Shown piece after piece: positions 35,513-50,083 of a stretch of DNA of 64,000 nucleotides. Source of the stretch: Proteromonas lacertae (Eukaryota > Sar > Bigyra > Opalinata > Proteromonadidae); the NCBI GenBank assembly GCA_002245135.1, contig NGBS01000876.1, positions 62,001-126,000 of the forward strand, in the 5' to 3' direction. Numbering within the stretch: position 1 is the first letter of the stretch; the number at the start of each line of letters is the position of its first letter. Both the position numbers and the translations under genes were made by a program. The notes beneath the pieces were generated by a model. The model was not told the origin of the DNA and made no database searches. It saw only the letters and a program-made list of their open reading frames with translations.

Positions 35513-36485
35513 ATGAAATATCAAAATCTATTTTTCTTAGCTCTAGTATTTTGCCTCTGCTATTGTGAGGATAAAGAATATGTCTCTACCATAATCACAT
35601 CTGGTAAAGAGTATCTATATTGATTCTTATTTTTTGTTAGGTATGTAGTTGGAAAGACAAAAAGAATAACAGAATTTTCAATTAATCAAGTAGATGCACT
35701 TGTGCCTTTAATTTATGGATCTGCTTCAGTATGAACAAATGTTTTTATTGTTTATGAATATAGATACCAGACTTATTGAAACCACATTTTAAAGAAGTAT
35801 TTCAACCAAAGTTCTCAATTATTTCATTTGTTGACAAAGTATAACCTAATTCCTTTTTATTACTTAATAGTTGGGAAGTGATACTTTAATTCAAGAAAAG
35901 ACACGTGTATTATTATATTATTTATAGTTATTTATATAGCCGTTTATTGAATCAGCTGTATCTTCCATTGTTCTTCCTCAAACAATTCAGAATTCGTCTT
36001 ATTTTGAATTATTACAATCAATTAAACCACAATTACAAGCCAATGTAATGACAAATATCATAACTTTAAGTCCATCACCTTCTGGGATTAAAGATATAAT
36101 CAATAAAATTGAAGAGTACAAAAACAACAAAGATAATGATAATAACAAGTATTTAATCGTTTTACATATTGATGAAAACTCAGTGCCTGATTTTATTACA
36201 TTTTTAGAGAAATTAACAACAACCACTGATGATTACTTGATGTTATTTACTGTATCACCACCAATAGTAACACCAAAACCAACTGTATCAAGAAGATTAG
36301 ATGACTCTGATAATTCAACTGATAAATATGGTGGAGGAATTCCAATCACTCCCCATATATTTGAAGGGTTAATGTTGTTCTGGTTTATGTTTGTAATGAT
36401 AGTTTTAAGTACTTATTGTATGATGGATATAAGAGCTCCCAGTATTTTTGTTACAAAATGTGCTCCAGTAGGAAAAGAGAGTTAA
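35513..36485 (+). CDS. V-ATPase accessory protein Ac45/Voa1-like membrane protein
   Basis: Start at 35513, four introns, 280 residues. A signal peptide (KYQNLFFLALVFCLCYC), a luminal domain of about 200 residues, one transmembrane helix (GLMLFWFMFVMIVLSTYCMM) and a short tail (DIRAPSIFVTKCAPVGKES). The position of the helix near the C-terminus followed by an (I/L)x(A/T)P tail is typical of ATP6AP1/Voa1/BIG1 family proteins, which help assemble the V-ATPase Vo sector in the ER. The luminal part has only weak resemblance. TCAAGCC at 35491-35497 lies 16 bp upstream. Confidence 0.5.
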
Positions 36486-36628
36486 AGATAATGAATTTTT
36501 TATTACTATTATTATGTTTATGTTGTTATTAATATTATTGATGTTGGTTATACTACTTCTCTATCCATTTAACCGTGATTAAAAAAACTATATCGTAAAT
36601 CATTATGTAAATGATAAATCTGTAAATA

Positions 36629-36783
36629 AAAGTGAATAATATAATAAAATCATTATTTCGCAGTGCTTATTTCTTCCTATTTATTCATTTTAACTAGATT
36701 TTAATAAAGTAACGAATCTATTTCTTATAAAGAATAAAAATTCTGAAATCTTGTGTAGATGATTTATTACTCTCGATCTTACC
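36629..36783 (+). repeat. Left arm of inverted repeat flanking the LRR gene
   Basis: About 155 bp almost identical, in reverse complement, to 39232-39387, with weaker similarity reaching about 60 bp further on the gene side. It covers the promoter and first coding exon of the pseudokinase-LRR gene. Confidence 0.85.
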
Positions 36784-39044
36784 TCATGATACTAAAGTAT
36801 TCTGATTGCTTTAATTTATTAGATAAAAGAAAGGGTAGAAAAAAGTCTTAATGAATTAGATTTTACAGTTCAACATCAAAATAATATGGAAATGATGAAA
36901 ATCTTCAAAATAGATGGAATAAAAGAGAAATATATATTGAAAATAATTGAAAATAACTCATTGTTGTTAGATTGTTATTCATTTTGCATCTATCCTTCAG
37001 AAATACAAATTCTCGGGTGTAATATGATGATTTTAGAAAGAGATTATTACTTCAGAGATCTAGAAGAGATTATTGAGAAAGAGTCACTTCCAAGTGAAGA
37101 TATATGTAATGTAATATGTCCAGTGTGTGATATAATGATGATATTAAGTGAATGTGATTTGATGATAAGCAATTTGAAGAGTAGCAACATAGTATATGGT
37201 AAAGATGATGTTATAAAGGTGTGTGATTTGTTTTTAAACGCATTAAGGAAAGATAGTGATATGAGATTATATGATATATGCTTTAAAAGCCCTGAAGAGT
37301 TGAATGGATTAGAATGTAATGAAAAAAGTATAATTTGGTCAGTTGGATGTAATTACTACTTCCATATTTACATTTGCTAATCAATAGATGTAATGAGTTA
37401 AATCTATATGGAATGAATTTAGATGATGAATCAATGATATTATTATCCTCAGAGTTATATAAATATCCAAATCTGAATAAAATATTCATATACAAAAATA
37501 GAAATATCCAATCAAAAGGATTAAAAGCCTTATTCTCCAAATTTCCTATTTCAAAAGTCGAATTTGATTTTAATGGGAGTAAAGAATTACTGATTGATAA
37601 AGACATTCAAGAATTTGTCAAATACATCCAAGATATTTATGAGTTAGATTTGAGTAATTTAGAAATAGATGATTATTATTTCAGATCATTCATTTCATTA
37701 AGATTGAATGAATTTGAGAAGATAGTTAGGCTAAATTTGAGTAGTATAATTTGATATGTTAATATTATTTAGATAATAAATTAACATACAAAAGTATACA
37801 AATACTGATTAACAATATATCTTCATTTTCAGAATTTATCCATCTTGAACTATATGGAAATGAGATAGGAGATGAAGGAATGAAAATATTATCTCCACAT
37901 TTGAAAATACTAAAAAATGCATTTCATTATTTTTTAAATTGTTCAAGTATAATGATGGATTTTTTATAATATGCAATAGAAATGGGATTATCATCAATTG
38001 GATTAAGATATTTGTTACATGGTTTAATGGAGAATAATGGAAGGATATATAAACTTGATGTAAGTGATAATAATATAGATGCAAATGGAGCAGAATATTT
38101 GATGAATTATATGAAAGAAAATGGTGAAATTGAAAGAATTTTACATTCACAGTATAGTCATTTCAATATATATAAATAGACAATCCAATTGGTAATAGAG
38201 GATTTAAATTATTATTAGGCAATCTAAATTTAATAGATATGAAATTAAGTAACATTTCAATAGATGATGAAAGCTTAATATTGTTGGCAGATAAGATAGA
38301 TTCAATTAGACAATGCACAAAAATAATAGATTTGAAAGGAAATAATATTAGAATGAATGGATTAAAATCAATTTGTGAAAAATCATTAGAAAAAAAAGAA
38401 TATCCATTTATAGAAATGAAATGTTTGTCATGGACAAATGAAGAATTGGAGTATTATTTGAATTATTGTATAAGGAAAGAAAGAGTTTATAGTAAATATG
38501 ATTTTTCAAGTATAAGATATAGTTTATAATTAAATAGATATGAATATCAACGATTCTCAAATTTCATTAATTAAACAGATTGGTTATGAAATACTTGATT
38601 TATCCAATAATAGAATCACTTCAAAAGGATTAGAAAAATTAACTGATTCATTATCAAAAGATGTAAGGCGTATATCAATATTTGATAATCCAATTGGAGA
38701 CGAAGGAATAGAAATAATATGTAAATATTTAAGATATATTTGTTTATAGATATTCATCATTAAATATTTCAAGTATTATATGAATATATATCAATTATAT
38801 AATTATTATAGATATTGGAATGAGTGAAAAGGGAGTAAAAGCATTAATAGAAAGACTGAAAGAATATAAACTACGAGGTAGAATAAATCTTTCAGGAAAT
38901 GAATTAAATGAAAATGAATTGAGATTAATAATAGAAAATTACCATATATTTGAAGATTTAGAAGAATTATCAATAACAGTGAAAGAGAATATAGACAAAT
39001 CAGAATTACAGTCATATTCAAACATAATTTCAACAATTGCTTAA
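36745..39044 (+). pseudogene. Pseudokinase plus leucine-rich-repeat protein, frame broken
   Basis: The first exon I can define (up to the donor at about 36798) has no ATG; the start is unresolved. The next exon (about 36823-37348) looks like the C-lobe of a protein kinase that lost catalysis: DLMISNLKSSNIV stands where HRDLKxxN should be, DLF replaces DFG, and a PEEL...IIWSVGC phrase follows. Then come ribonuclease-inhibitor-type leucine-rich repeats (LNLSNNKLTYKS, LDVSDNNIDANG, IDLKGNNIRMNG, LDLSNNRITSKG, INLSGNELNENE). Several introns join correctly (for example 28 nt near 38510), but at three junctions, near 37349, 38152 and 38721-38773, the usual splice sites leave the frame off by one. 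Genes around it do not show this. Either a decaying gene or assembly indels. Confidence 0.55.
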
Positions 39045-39174
39045 TCAGGGATAAGTAAAGATGAAAATGTTTATTAAACAATCGTATTATTATTGTTATT
39101 ATTATTTGATTATATAATATTCAAACTACTATAACAAATAACAAAAAACAAAAAAATCTATTTCTTTAATTCCT

Positions 39175-39387
39175 TTTCTTTCTCCCATTTATCTAATAAA
39201 TAAAAACAATCAAAATACTATTACATTAGATGGTAAGATCGAGAGTAATAAATCATCTACAGAAGATTTCAGAATTTTTATTCTTTATAAGAAATAGATT
39301 CGTTACTTTATTAAAAGTTAGCTAGAATGAATAAATAGGAAGAAATAAGCTACTGCGAAATAATGATTTTATTATATCATTCACTTT
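39175..39387 (-). pseudogene. Inverted 5' fragment of a pseudokinase-LRR paralog
   Basis: Reverse complement of 36629-36845 with high similarity up to the end of the first exon (DDLLLSILP in both), then a related intron (GTAATAGT...TTATTAG) and a few codons before stops. Nothing of the kinase or LRR part follows. A truncated inverted duplicate. Confidence 0.75.
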
Positions 39388-39462
39388 ATATAACCTTCAA
39401 TAAAAGAATTTTGATTTATTTTCTATTTAAAAACAAAACACCTAAATAAATACTCATTCTAA

Positions 39463-40115
39463 TTATTCACTTTTATTAACAATCTTATCATCTACAATAT
39501 GATAAACTTTTCTCAAATGTTGTTTTATTTCTTCACTAGTATCTTCATGAGAGTAACTGCAATTATCTCCATATTTACACGTATTATATAAATGATAATA
39601 TTTACAAGGATATTCACTCTTTATATGACTATAAGCACAATCTTCACCTTTTATACAACTACCAGTTATCCAGTATTTACATAGTTCAGGTTTTTTAACT
39701 ACACTACAATTATGAGAAAAAGGACAATCAGATCCTTTCTTACATCTTCCTTCCATATAAAAATAACAAGGCTTTTTCTTATCTTCTTCAACTTTTTCTT
39801 TTGCTATTTCTGCTTTTCTTTTCTATTCAGTTTTATATAAATACAATCAAATATGATAAATACTCTCTTTTTATTAACTTTTTTTGGATTTGATGATTCA
39901 ATCTGTCTTTTTATTTTCATAATAATTGGATCAACTTCTTGTACTATTATTTCTTCATCTGATTCATGTATGATATGCGTATTAATTGATTGTGATTCAT
40001 CAGAAAATGATATACTATAAAAATTAGGAATTGGAATATGTAGTATTTCACTTTTTGTTGACTTTTTTATATCTTTTTCTCTAGAAGCAAATTTTAAAGT
40101 CCAGAAATCATCCAT
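39463..40115 (-). CDS. Triple CCCH zinc-finger protein
   Basis: Start at 40115, one 41-nt intron near 39825, 203 residues. Three C-x7/8-C-x5-C-x3-H fingers stand in a row in the C-terminal half (CYFYMEGRC...CPFSH, CKYWITGSC...CAYSH, CKYYHLYNTC...CSYSH), after a basic Lys-rich stretch. Such arrays bind RNA in polyadenylation, splicing or decay (CPSF30, ZC3H4/6/8 types). Which one is not clear. The gene is divergent from 40183 with 67 bp between, which holds AAAGCTTGA. Confidence 0.8.
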
Positions 40116-40182
40116 TATTCAAAATAAAAATGAAAAAAAAGCTTGAAAAAAGTTTGTCGTTTTGTTTTTTATTTTTCGATTT

Positions 40183-41192
40183 ATGAATCAATCAAGTTCT
40201 AAAAGGTTATTACCACCTCATTTACAAGTTAAATGTTATGAGACTGATTCATCTATGTTGAGCACTAGAAGTGGACTAGCAAAAGATAAGACAGCTCAAG
40301 AAATAATAGAAGAAGAAACTGAAAAAGCGAATAAATTTAATCAATATCTATCAAAAAGTCTATTTGATCGATCTGCAACAGGCAGATTGCCTACAATAGC
40401 AGATCCTTGGCATCAACAGAATTGGAAGGTGAAAAAACACCTCGAAGCGCAAAAGAAAAAGGAGGAGGAAGAAAAGAAGAAGAATAAACAGCAGGATAAA
40501 CAAAATGCAGAAGCATCTTATCAAAAATGGATGGAAGATAAAAAGAAATCTGGAGCATTCAAGAAAAAGCCAAAACCATTAACAAGAGAAGAAGAATTAA
40601 AGAAAAAACAACAGGAAGAAAGGAGATATTTCTATTCACAACAACAACAACAACAAAATGGTAATCAACATGTAGAAACTGAAGAAGAAAAGGAGAAAAA
40701 AGAAAAAGAAGAAGCACTCAAAGCATGGGCAGCAAAGAAAGAAGAAGATAAAAAGAAAGAAGAACAAAAGAAAAAAGAAGAGCAAGAAAAGGCAGATAAA
40801 GAGCTAGAAGAATTAACAAAACAAAGAGAAGAGAAAGTTAAAGAAATAAGACAAAAGGAGAAAGAACATCCACTAGAACCACTGACTGTAAGGTCATCTG
40901 ATATACATAAACCAAAAACTAAAACTGAAGTGAAAATAAATGAAATGAAGAGGATACATAAAATATTAATATCACCTTATTGTCCTAAAGAAGTTAGAGA
41001 GAAAGAATCCAAGAAGAATTTGAAGTATTTGAAGAAAATTACTAGTGCTGATAATATATCGTATATATTTATTGTATTATTATTTATTATTATAGTGAAG
41101 ATGAAATTAGTAAAGTTTTTGAAGAAACAAAGAAAATGTCAACTACAAATTCTTCGACAATCAAAAGTACTTCTTCGTATGAATCTGTTTAA
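40183..41192 (+). CDS. Lys/Glu-rich coiled-coil protein
   Basis: Start at 40183; removing a 35-nt intron near 41061 gives 324 residues with an acidic/Ser-rich end (EDEISKVFEETKK). A long charged helix with repeated W..KK..E elements (YQKWMEDKKKSG, ALKAWAAKKEEDKKK) resembles CCDC34-like ciliary coiled-coil proteins, but low complexity makes this a guess. A poly-Gln stretch is near 40640. Confidence 0.65.
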
Positions 41193-41422
41193 TTAAATTA
41201 TTTAATTTAAATTCATTTTTATTTATATTTTTGCATTATATTAAGGTATTTAGCTAGTTTTTGAAATTTTTATAAAACTCAAACGTTTTTCAAGCCTTTT
41301 GTGTAACGAATATTCTTTTTTCGTCTTTTATTTATTATTCAAATATTCTGTAACACCATTTTTCTATTGTTTACATTAAAACCTTTCAATACAGTCGTTC
41401 ATCATTTATAACTTAATCATCA

Positions 41423-43410
41423 ATGTCAGAATCAAACCCATTGGATGTAAAAGACTCATATTTTCTACCTTCTTCAGTCATTATTGGTACTTCCGATATG
41501 ACTCTAATTACAGATATGTCGGAAACACTTTCAGTATAGATTTTGCTTATTAGTAATTATTGCTATAGAAAAATGGAATAATTGTTAGTTTTAGTGGAAC
41601 AGGAAACGAATGCCTACAAAAAATAATGGCAGGTGAAAAAGCAGACCTATTTCTCTTAGATATAGATCATGCAGGAATGCCACCTCATAATTTTTTAAAA
41701 GCATACAATAGGATTAAAACTAGATTACAGAAGTATATATAATAAATAGTTATAATTAATCTTTAAATAGATCGCTTCCTCCAGTTGTTGCAGTGTGTCA
41801 ATATGAATCAATAGATATTGCGTTACAATGTAAATCACTTGGTGTTGTAGATATATATGTTTGTCCATTTGAAAGTAGTCATTTCTTAGGAAGAATAAAA
41901 GTATAAAAGTAAAATATAAATATTCTCCTTTAGATTGCATTTAATACAAAGCCAATAAATGAAATGAAAATACCAGAATCAGCAGCACCAACACCAGAAC
42001 CAGATGAAGTAAAAGATACAAAAAAAGAAGAAAATATTGTATAATAATAATAATAATAATTATATATATATATTATTATTCATTAGAAATTACAAGCAGA
42101 AGAGAATAAACAAATATTAAAAGAAAACGAAGATTTAAAAAAGAAATTAGACACGTTATTATGGAAATATCTTCGTCCATTTAAATTCAGTCAAATTCCA
42201 GCAATTAGTAAAATCAAAGAAACCGATGATCAATTAGGAAATTATGAATTACAAAATGAAATAGGTCATGGTGCATTTGGTGTAGTCAGACTAGGAATCA
42301 ATACAGATACAAATCAGAAAGTGGCAATAAAGAGACTTTCTAAAGAGAAATTACATGATGTGGAAGAGATTGAATCAATTGAAGCAGAGATTAAATTAAT
42401 GACAATGTTGACAGTATAATAGATAATATTTATATTCTTTTTAATAGCACAATAATATTGTAAGATTACTAGGAGTTGAACATACCAACAGTTACATATA
42501 TATAATCCTTGAGTATTTAGGTGGTGGTAATCTAAGGCAATATTTATGTAAATCAGGTGATTTAAGAGAGGATCAAATAAAGAGATATTTCTTTCAAATA
42601 TGCAGTGCAGTAGAATATTGTCATAGTAGACAGATTGCTCATAGAGATTTGAAGTTAGAGAATATTATGTTAGATGAACATAATCAAGCAAAATTAACTG
42701 ATTTTGGATTATCAGTTAAGATTACACCAGGACAATTGATTAAACAGTATTGTGGTTCACCTGGTTATATGGCTCCAGAAGTATTTATATTTATATTTAT
42801 ATACTTTTTATTTATTTGTAATAGATATTAGCTGGTGAAACATATGATCCATTAGCTGCTGATGTTTATAGTTTAGGCGTTATATTAATGGATTTAGCAA
42901 TTGGCCCAAGTAATGATATGAGATTAGCTGAAGGGAAAGATGATAAAGCAGTGGAAGAAAGGTTGAGAGTATTAAGCCAATCATTATCAAGACAACAATT
43001 ACACAGGTTTTCTACTTCATTTATGGATTTATTGACAAGAATGTTGTGTTATGATAGAAAACAGAGGATCTTAACTGCTCATATTTTGAAACATCCTTTC
43101 TTTGGAGGACTTGCATTAACCACTCCAAATACAACTCCTTCACTATCAAGAAGAATTGCACAAGTATTTTTTTGATTTATATTTTGTTAAATAGAATTTA
43201 AAACCGCCACGTGAACCTACCAAGTCTGTAAGAAGTAGTGATGGAAGAAAAAGTGCTGGAATACCTCGTAGTCCAGGAATGAGGAGAAGAAGTATTGGAA
43301 GGGAAGAAAATGATTTGGTTTTAACATCATCATCCTCTTCTATCCAACTTCCTTCTTTGGGAATAGCTCAATCTCAAAGTTCAAAAGTTGGGTCGTCTAT
43401 GAAAAGGTAA
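41423..43410 (+). CDS. Receiver-like domain fused to a CAMK/SNF1-type Ser/Thr kinase
   Basis: Start at 41423; seven introns give 575 residues. Residues 18-130 form a response-regulator receiver fold: strand VIIGTSD, then DLFLLDID with the phospho-acceptor-position Asp at 68, GMPPHNFLKAY as the following loop and helix, PPVVAVCQ, A..CKSLGVVDIYVCPFE. The Lys of the usual KPF is Cys123, the Thr/Ser position is Cys101, and only one of the two acidic N-terminal residues remains. A short coiled coil (about 165-185) leads to a complete kinase: GHGAFGVV, VAIKR, HRDLKLEN, DFGLS, GYMAPE, DVYSLGV. The C-terminal 80 residues are Ser/Arg/Pro rich. Asp68 might accept phosphate from a histidine kinase pathway, or the domain may act only as a binding module. 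Confidence 0.75.
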
Positions 43411-43557
43411 GTTAGTAATGTTGTAGGGTTAGACAATTTTTTTAATAAATAGTAAATATATGTTTATTTTATGCTATATGATGCATGTCGATTAGTTTTT
43501 TCAATTTTTGAAATATATTCGTTTCTCTTTTATCTTTTAATTATTTATTTCTTGTAA

Positions 43558-44513
43558 ATGAATGAATATAAACTTGAAACCACTATATTAGTATACAACA
43601 TTTTTAATAATATATGTAGGGAGCAAAATCAGCCATCAGTTGTTCCAAATTTAGCGTTGATGGAAATCTTATGGGATGTGGATGTATTCATTATGTTAAC
43701 TATATTAAACTAGGCAGTGATGGTACTATCATGATTTATGAATGTCATTCATACAACCTGGTACAACAATTAACTTGTGAAAATGTAGGAATAAATGATC
43801 TGTTATGGACATACAATAATCAATACATAATCACAGCTTGTGATAATAATAAAATCCACATTTGGAACATATATAAGAATGAAGTCATTAAATACTTAGA
43901 AGGGCATAAAGAGAGTGTTGTGTGTTTGTCAATAAATCTACAGACTAATATGCTCGTAAGTGGAAGTATGGATACAGTGATAAAGATGTGGAATATCAAG
44001 AATGGAAGATGTATGAGAAATTTCTATGGTCACAATGATGGTATTAGTAGTATAAACCTAAACAGAGATGGAACAATGATATTAAGTAGTAGTTTTGATG
44101 GAATCACTAGGATTTGGGATACTTTGAGTGGATGTTGTCTAAAAACAATAATAAATGAAAATAATATAGAAAATAAAGGATTTTCGATGTTTTTAAGTGA
44201 TCAGAAATATATATTAATATCAACAATGGATAATGAGATAGAACTGTGGAATTATGAGTTAAATGAGATTAAACGAAGATACGTTGGTCATAAATGTAAA
44301 AGTATAGTTATAAATTTTTGTTTATGTAATGATAATAAATATTTGGCAAGTGGAAGTGAGGATAATGATGTATATATTTGGGATTTAGATAATTGCAAAG
44401 TCATACAGGTATTAAAAGGTCATTTAGGAAGTGTAGTCTGTGTTGACAATAATGAAGATAAGTTATTATCATGCGGATTAGATAAAAGTATAAAGATATG
44501 GTCAAGAAAATAG
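43558..44513 (+). CDS. WDR5/Swd3-like WD40 protein
   Basis: Start at 43558, introns 43591-43619 and 43684-43713, 298 residues. Seven WD repeats fill the chain, the first split by the second intron (FSVDGNLMGCGCSDGTIMIYE). Typical blade ends include GSMDTVIKMWN, SSFDGITRIWD, GSEDNDVYIWD and GLDKSIKIW. Length and the Gly-His-Ser/Asp pattern fit WDR5/Swd3, the Win-motif reader in COMPASS histone H3K4 methyltransferase complexes; other small WD40 scaffolds cannot be excluded. It lies 148 bp after the kinase gene and 86 bp before the next. Confidence 0.65.
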
Positions 44514-44598
44514 CTTTTTTAATTTTTGTGGGGTTTGAAAAGAATAGTGAAACGATACAATTTTTATTTAAATCATAATTTGTTTTGGTAATAGCCAT

Positions 44599-47295
<2,697 letters not shown>

Positions 47296-47899
47296 TTAAT
47301 TTGGTTTTAATTCAATTTATTTTTGTATTTACAGTTCTAATTGTATGACGATAAATTGATATGGTTGATAAGATTAATTTTATGTTTGACATTATTTCAT
47401 CCTCAAATGTACATTAATGCATTTTGATCATAAATTTACCTTCTACAAAAGAGATTAGTGAAAAAAGAAATCTGAAAGTCAAGCTTTATGCTTGATATTA
47501 TGTTTTTAATTTAGCGTTAATGATGGATGATATTGTTATTATAAGTTATATAAACAACTATACATTCCAATAAAAAAGCAAAATAGCATGAATTATTTAG
47601 ATTTAGAGATATTAGGTTTGTAGAGTAAAAGTAATAGTAGTTAAGGTAATACAAATACCATTTATGTAATTAAGTGATGATTAATACATTCATAGTGTAA
47701 CAGATTACTACTCAATCTAAGAAGTAAGACTCTTAAATAGCAAAAAACAATTCAGACAAAGTAATATTAATTTTAATATTCAAGAAGATAATAACTGAAT
47801 TATAAAAACTATCACTGATCCACACAATTGTCAGTTGACCAATAAAAACGCTTAAAACAAAAAATACATTTCAAAATTTTTAAAACTCGATACTACAAA
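47296..47899. other. Large intergenic region with TCAAGC/GCTTGA inverted repeat
   Basis: About 600 bp, the longest gene-free stretch. It contains TCAAGC-TTTAT-GCTTGA at 47479-47495, a shorter version of the inverted repeat at 15066 and 19953. I find no reading frame, tRNA-like structure or other repeat in the remainder. Confidence 0.6.
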
Positions 47900-49979
47900 A
47901 TGAAGAGTATACAAAGTATATGTTTATATATAACTTCTTAGTTTTGATATTGCTTGCATTTATTATGCCAATATTTGCTGTGAATGCAAGAAAAGAACAT
48001 TTATTAAAGAAATCACAAAAAATTGTTAAGACAAGGGATGTCAAACCAACAGATGTAACATTTCCTTTGAGTGGATCTGAATCAGGCTATATTTATTTTA
48101 TCACTAGAGGTGTAATTAATGTAATTAAAAGGAGTGGTGATTATTATTATAAATGGGTATTTACTTACAAATCAACTTCTGCTGAAGGTTCTCTCACTTT
48201 AAATGACATAGTCATTGATGAAGACAAATCAAAATTCTTATTCAGTTCTAGAAAAGGTACAGATGGTTGTACTATTGAATTTAATCAAGAATATAGTTAC
48301 AAGTATATAAATATATCAATATAATACTATTACTAGAGATATAAAAGAGAAATGTACAGATCAAAGTGTAATTAAAAAAACAGTATCTGAAATACAAAGT
48401 GCTACAAAAATATCATGTACAGAAGAAACAATTTTAGGATATAGTTATAAAGTATGTGAGATGAAAGTAGGTGATAGGGATTATTATCTTGATACAGATC
48501 GTATTTTATTCTGCTTATATACATCAAATAGAAAGCATTGATGAAATTAATTACAAATTAGATAATATGAAAGTAGGAACTTATTCACCATCTACTGTAT
48601 TCAATGGTAAGACTCTATATGATTCAATAAAAGTAGAAAACAATAGAATGTTGAGTGTGGAATATGAGTATTATCGTTTTGCGTTTTTAGATAGAAATGT
48701 AACATTAGAAGATAAAGTGAATTATACAAAAGCAGCATATAAAGGAGGAGATGGTAAAAACGGTTTAGCTTTTATATGTTTAGAAAGTGAGTGTAAATAC
48801 ATCTGTAAAGCAGATTTACATAATATAGAAAATAATTATGATTGGTATTTCTTAGCTAATCCATGGTACACAAAAGGATCAGATTTTGGAAGAGATTTCA
48901 ATAATGATTATGACAAGGCTTACAATTTTATGAAAAATTATGATGCAACTAAATACAATTTGAGAAGATCTTTGTTAGAAGAAGATAATACAGCTACATC
49001 AACAAAAGCAGTAAAAGGATATTACAATGAAGAACTAAAAGATAGGGATGAATATAGAGGTTATTTCTTAAGTGGTAATACTCTAACAATTATAAAACAA
49101 ACTTATGCTTCTAGAAGTGATGTTGAACAATTGAAGTTTGTATTGAATCTTGATTCAGAAACAAGTATATTATTATGATATATAAAATGAATAGAATCTA
49201 TAAAATTGATTGATGTTGATGATGCTGATCAAGATAAAAGTGGAGTAGAACCAAAATTTAATGATGACGCTGATGTAACTTGTAAAAAATTGATTCCATT
49301 AAAAGATTATCCTTCTAAATATCAAAAATGTAATATAAATCTGAATAGTCTTGCTAATGAGTTTTTAAATAAAGAATACAATATAACTGAGAATGTATTA
49401 AAGATTCATGATATTGAAGGAGATGCAGCTGTTAAAACAGTAACATTCACTGAATATGCTGGTATTCATTATTCATAATTATATTAAATAGATTCAACCA
49501 GATTAGATGAAATAGTAAGCAAAATATCAAAATTCACTAAACCAATTTCTAACGGCAAATGCTTCAGATATAATAATAAAACTGAAGAAAATGATGAATA
49601 TATATCAACATTATACAAGAATGTGTTTTATAAGAGAGAATATGAAATAGATACAGAAGCAGAAAAGAGAGGAGTTGAAATTAGTGTTGTACCAAAAGAT
49701 CAAAATGAAGTTGATTATACTATTGATGATGGTCATTCTTATGTTGAGATAGACGATAAACATTATTATGAAAGAAATCTTTTTCACAAATATGTTGATT
49801 TAAAAGTAAATGAATATATTGAGTGTAATGAAGATGTAAAGATTAGTGCTTTTAGAGAAATTAATGAAAAAGTTGATGAAATAAGAAAAGAAATTGGTAT
49901 TGATGGAGGAGGTAATGGAAGTGTAAAAAATATGGTGAATTTATTCTTAGTCACTTTATTGTTCATCATTTTCGTATAA
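47900..49979 (+). CDS. Secreted, probably GPI-anchored surface protein
   Basis: Start at 47900 (a phase-1 intron of 35 nt right after MK gives signal peptide MKILILLAFIMPIFA); an in-frame later start would give a similar leader. Five introns, 639 residues. The mature part is rich in charged residues with scattered Cys and several N-x-S/T sites. The C-terminus has GGGNGSVKN followed by a hydrophobic stretch running to the last residue (MVNLFLVTLLFIIFV), the layout of a GPI-attachment signal. No domain known to me. Candidate surface coat protein or receptor. Confidence 0.7.
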
Positions 49980-50083
49980 ATTCTTTGAATTTATATGATA
50001 TTTTATTATTATATCACTGAATGCTTTTAATATTTGTTTTTTTATTACAAACTAAAAACATAAACAATATATATATGTATATA

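Noticed and set aside
38721-38811. A single 91-nt intron that would restore the LRR frame
   Set aside because: It would remove a stretch (SSLNIS) that fits the leucine-rich repeat pattern, so a frame error is more likely than an intron here.
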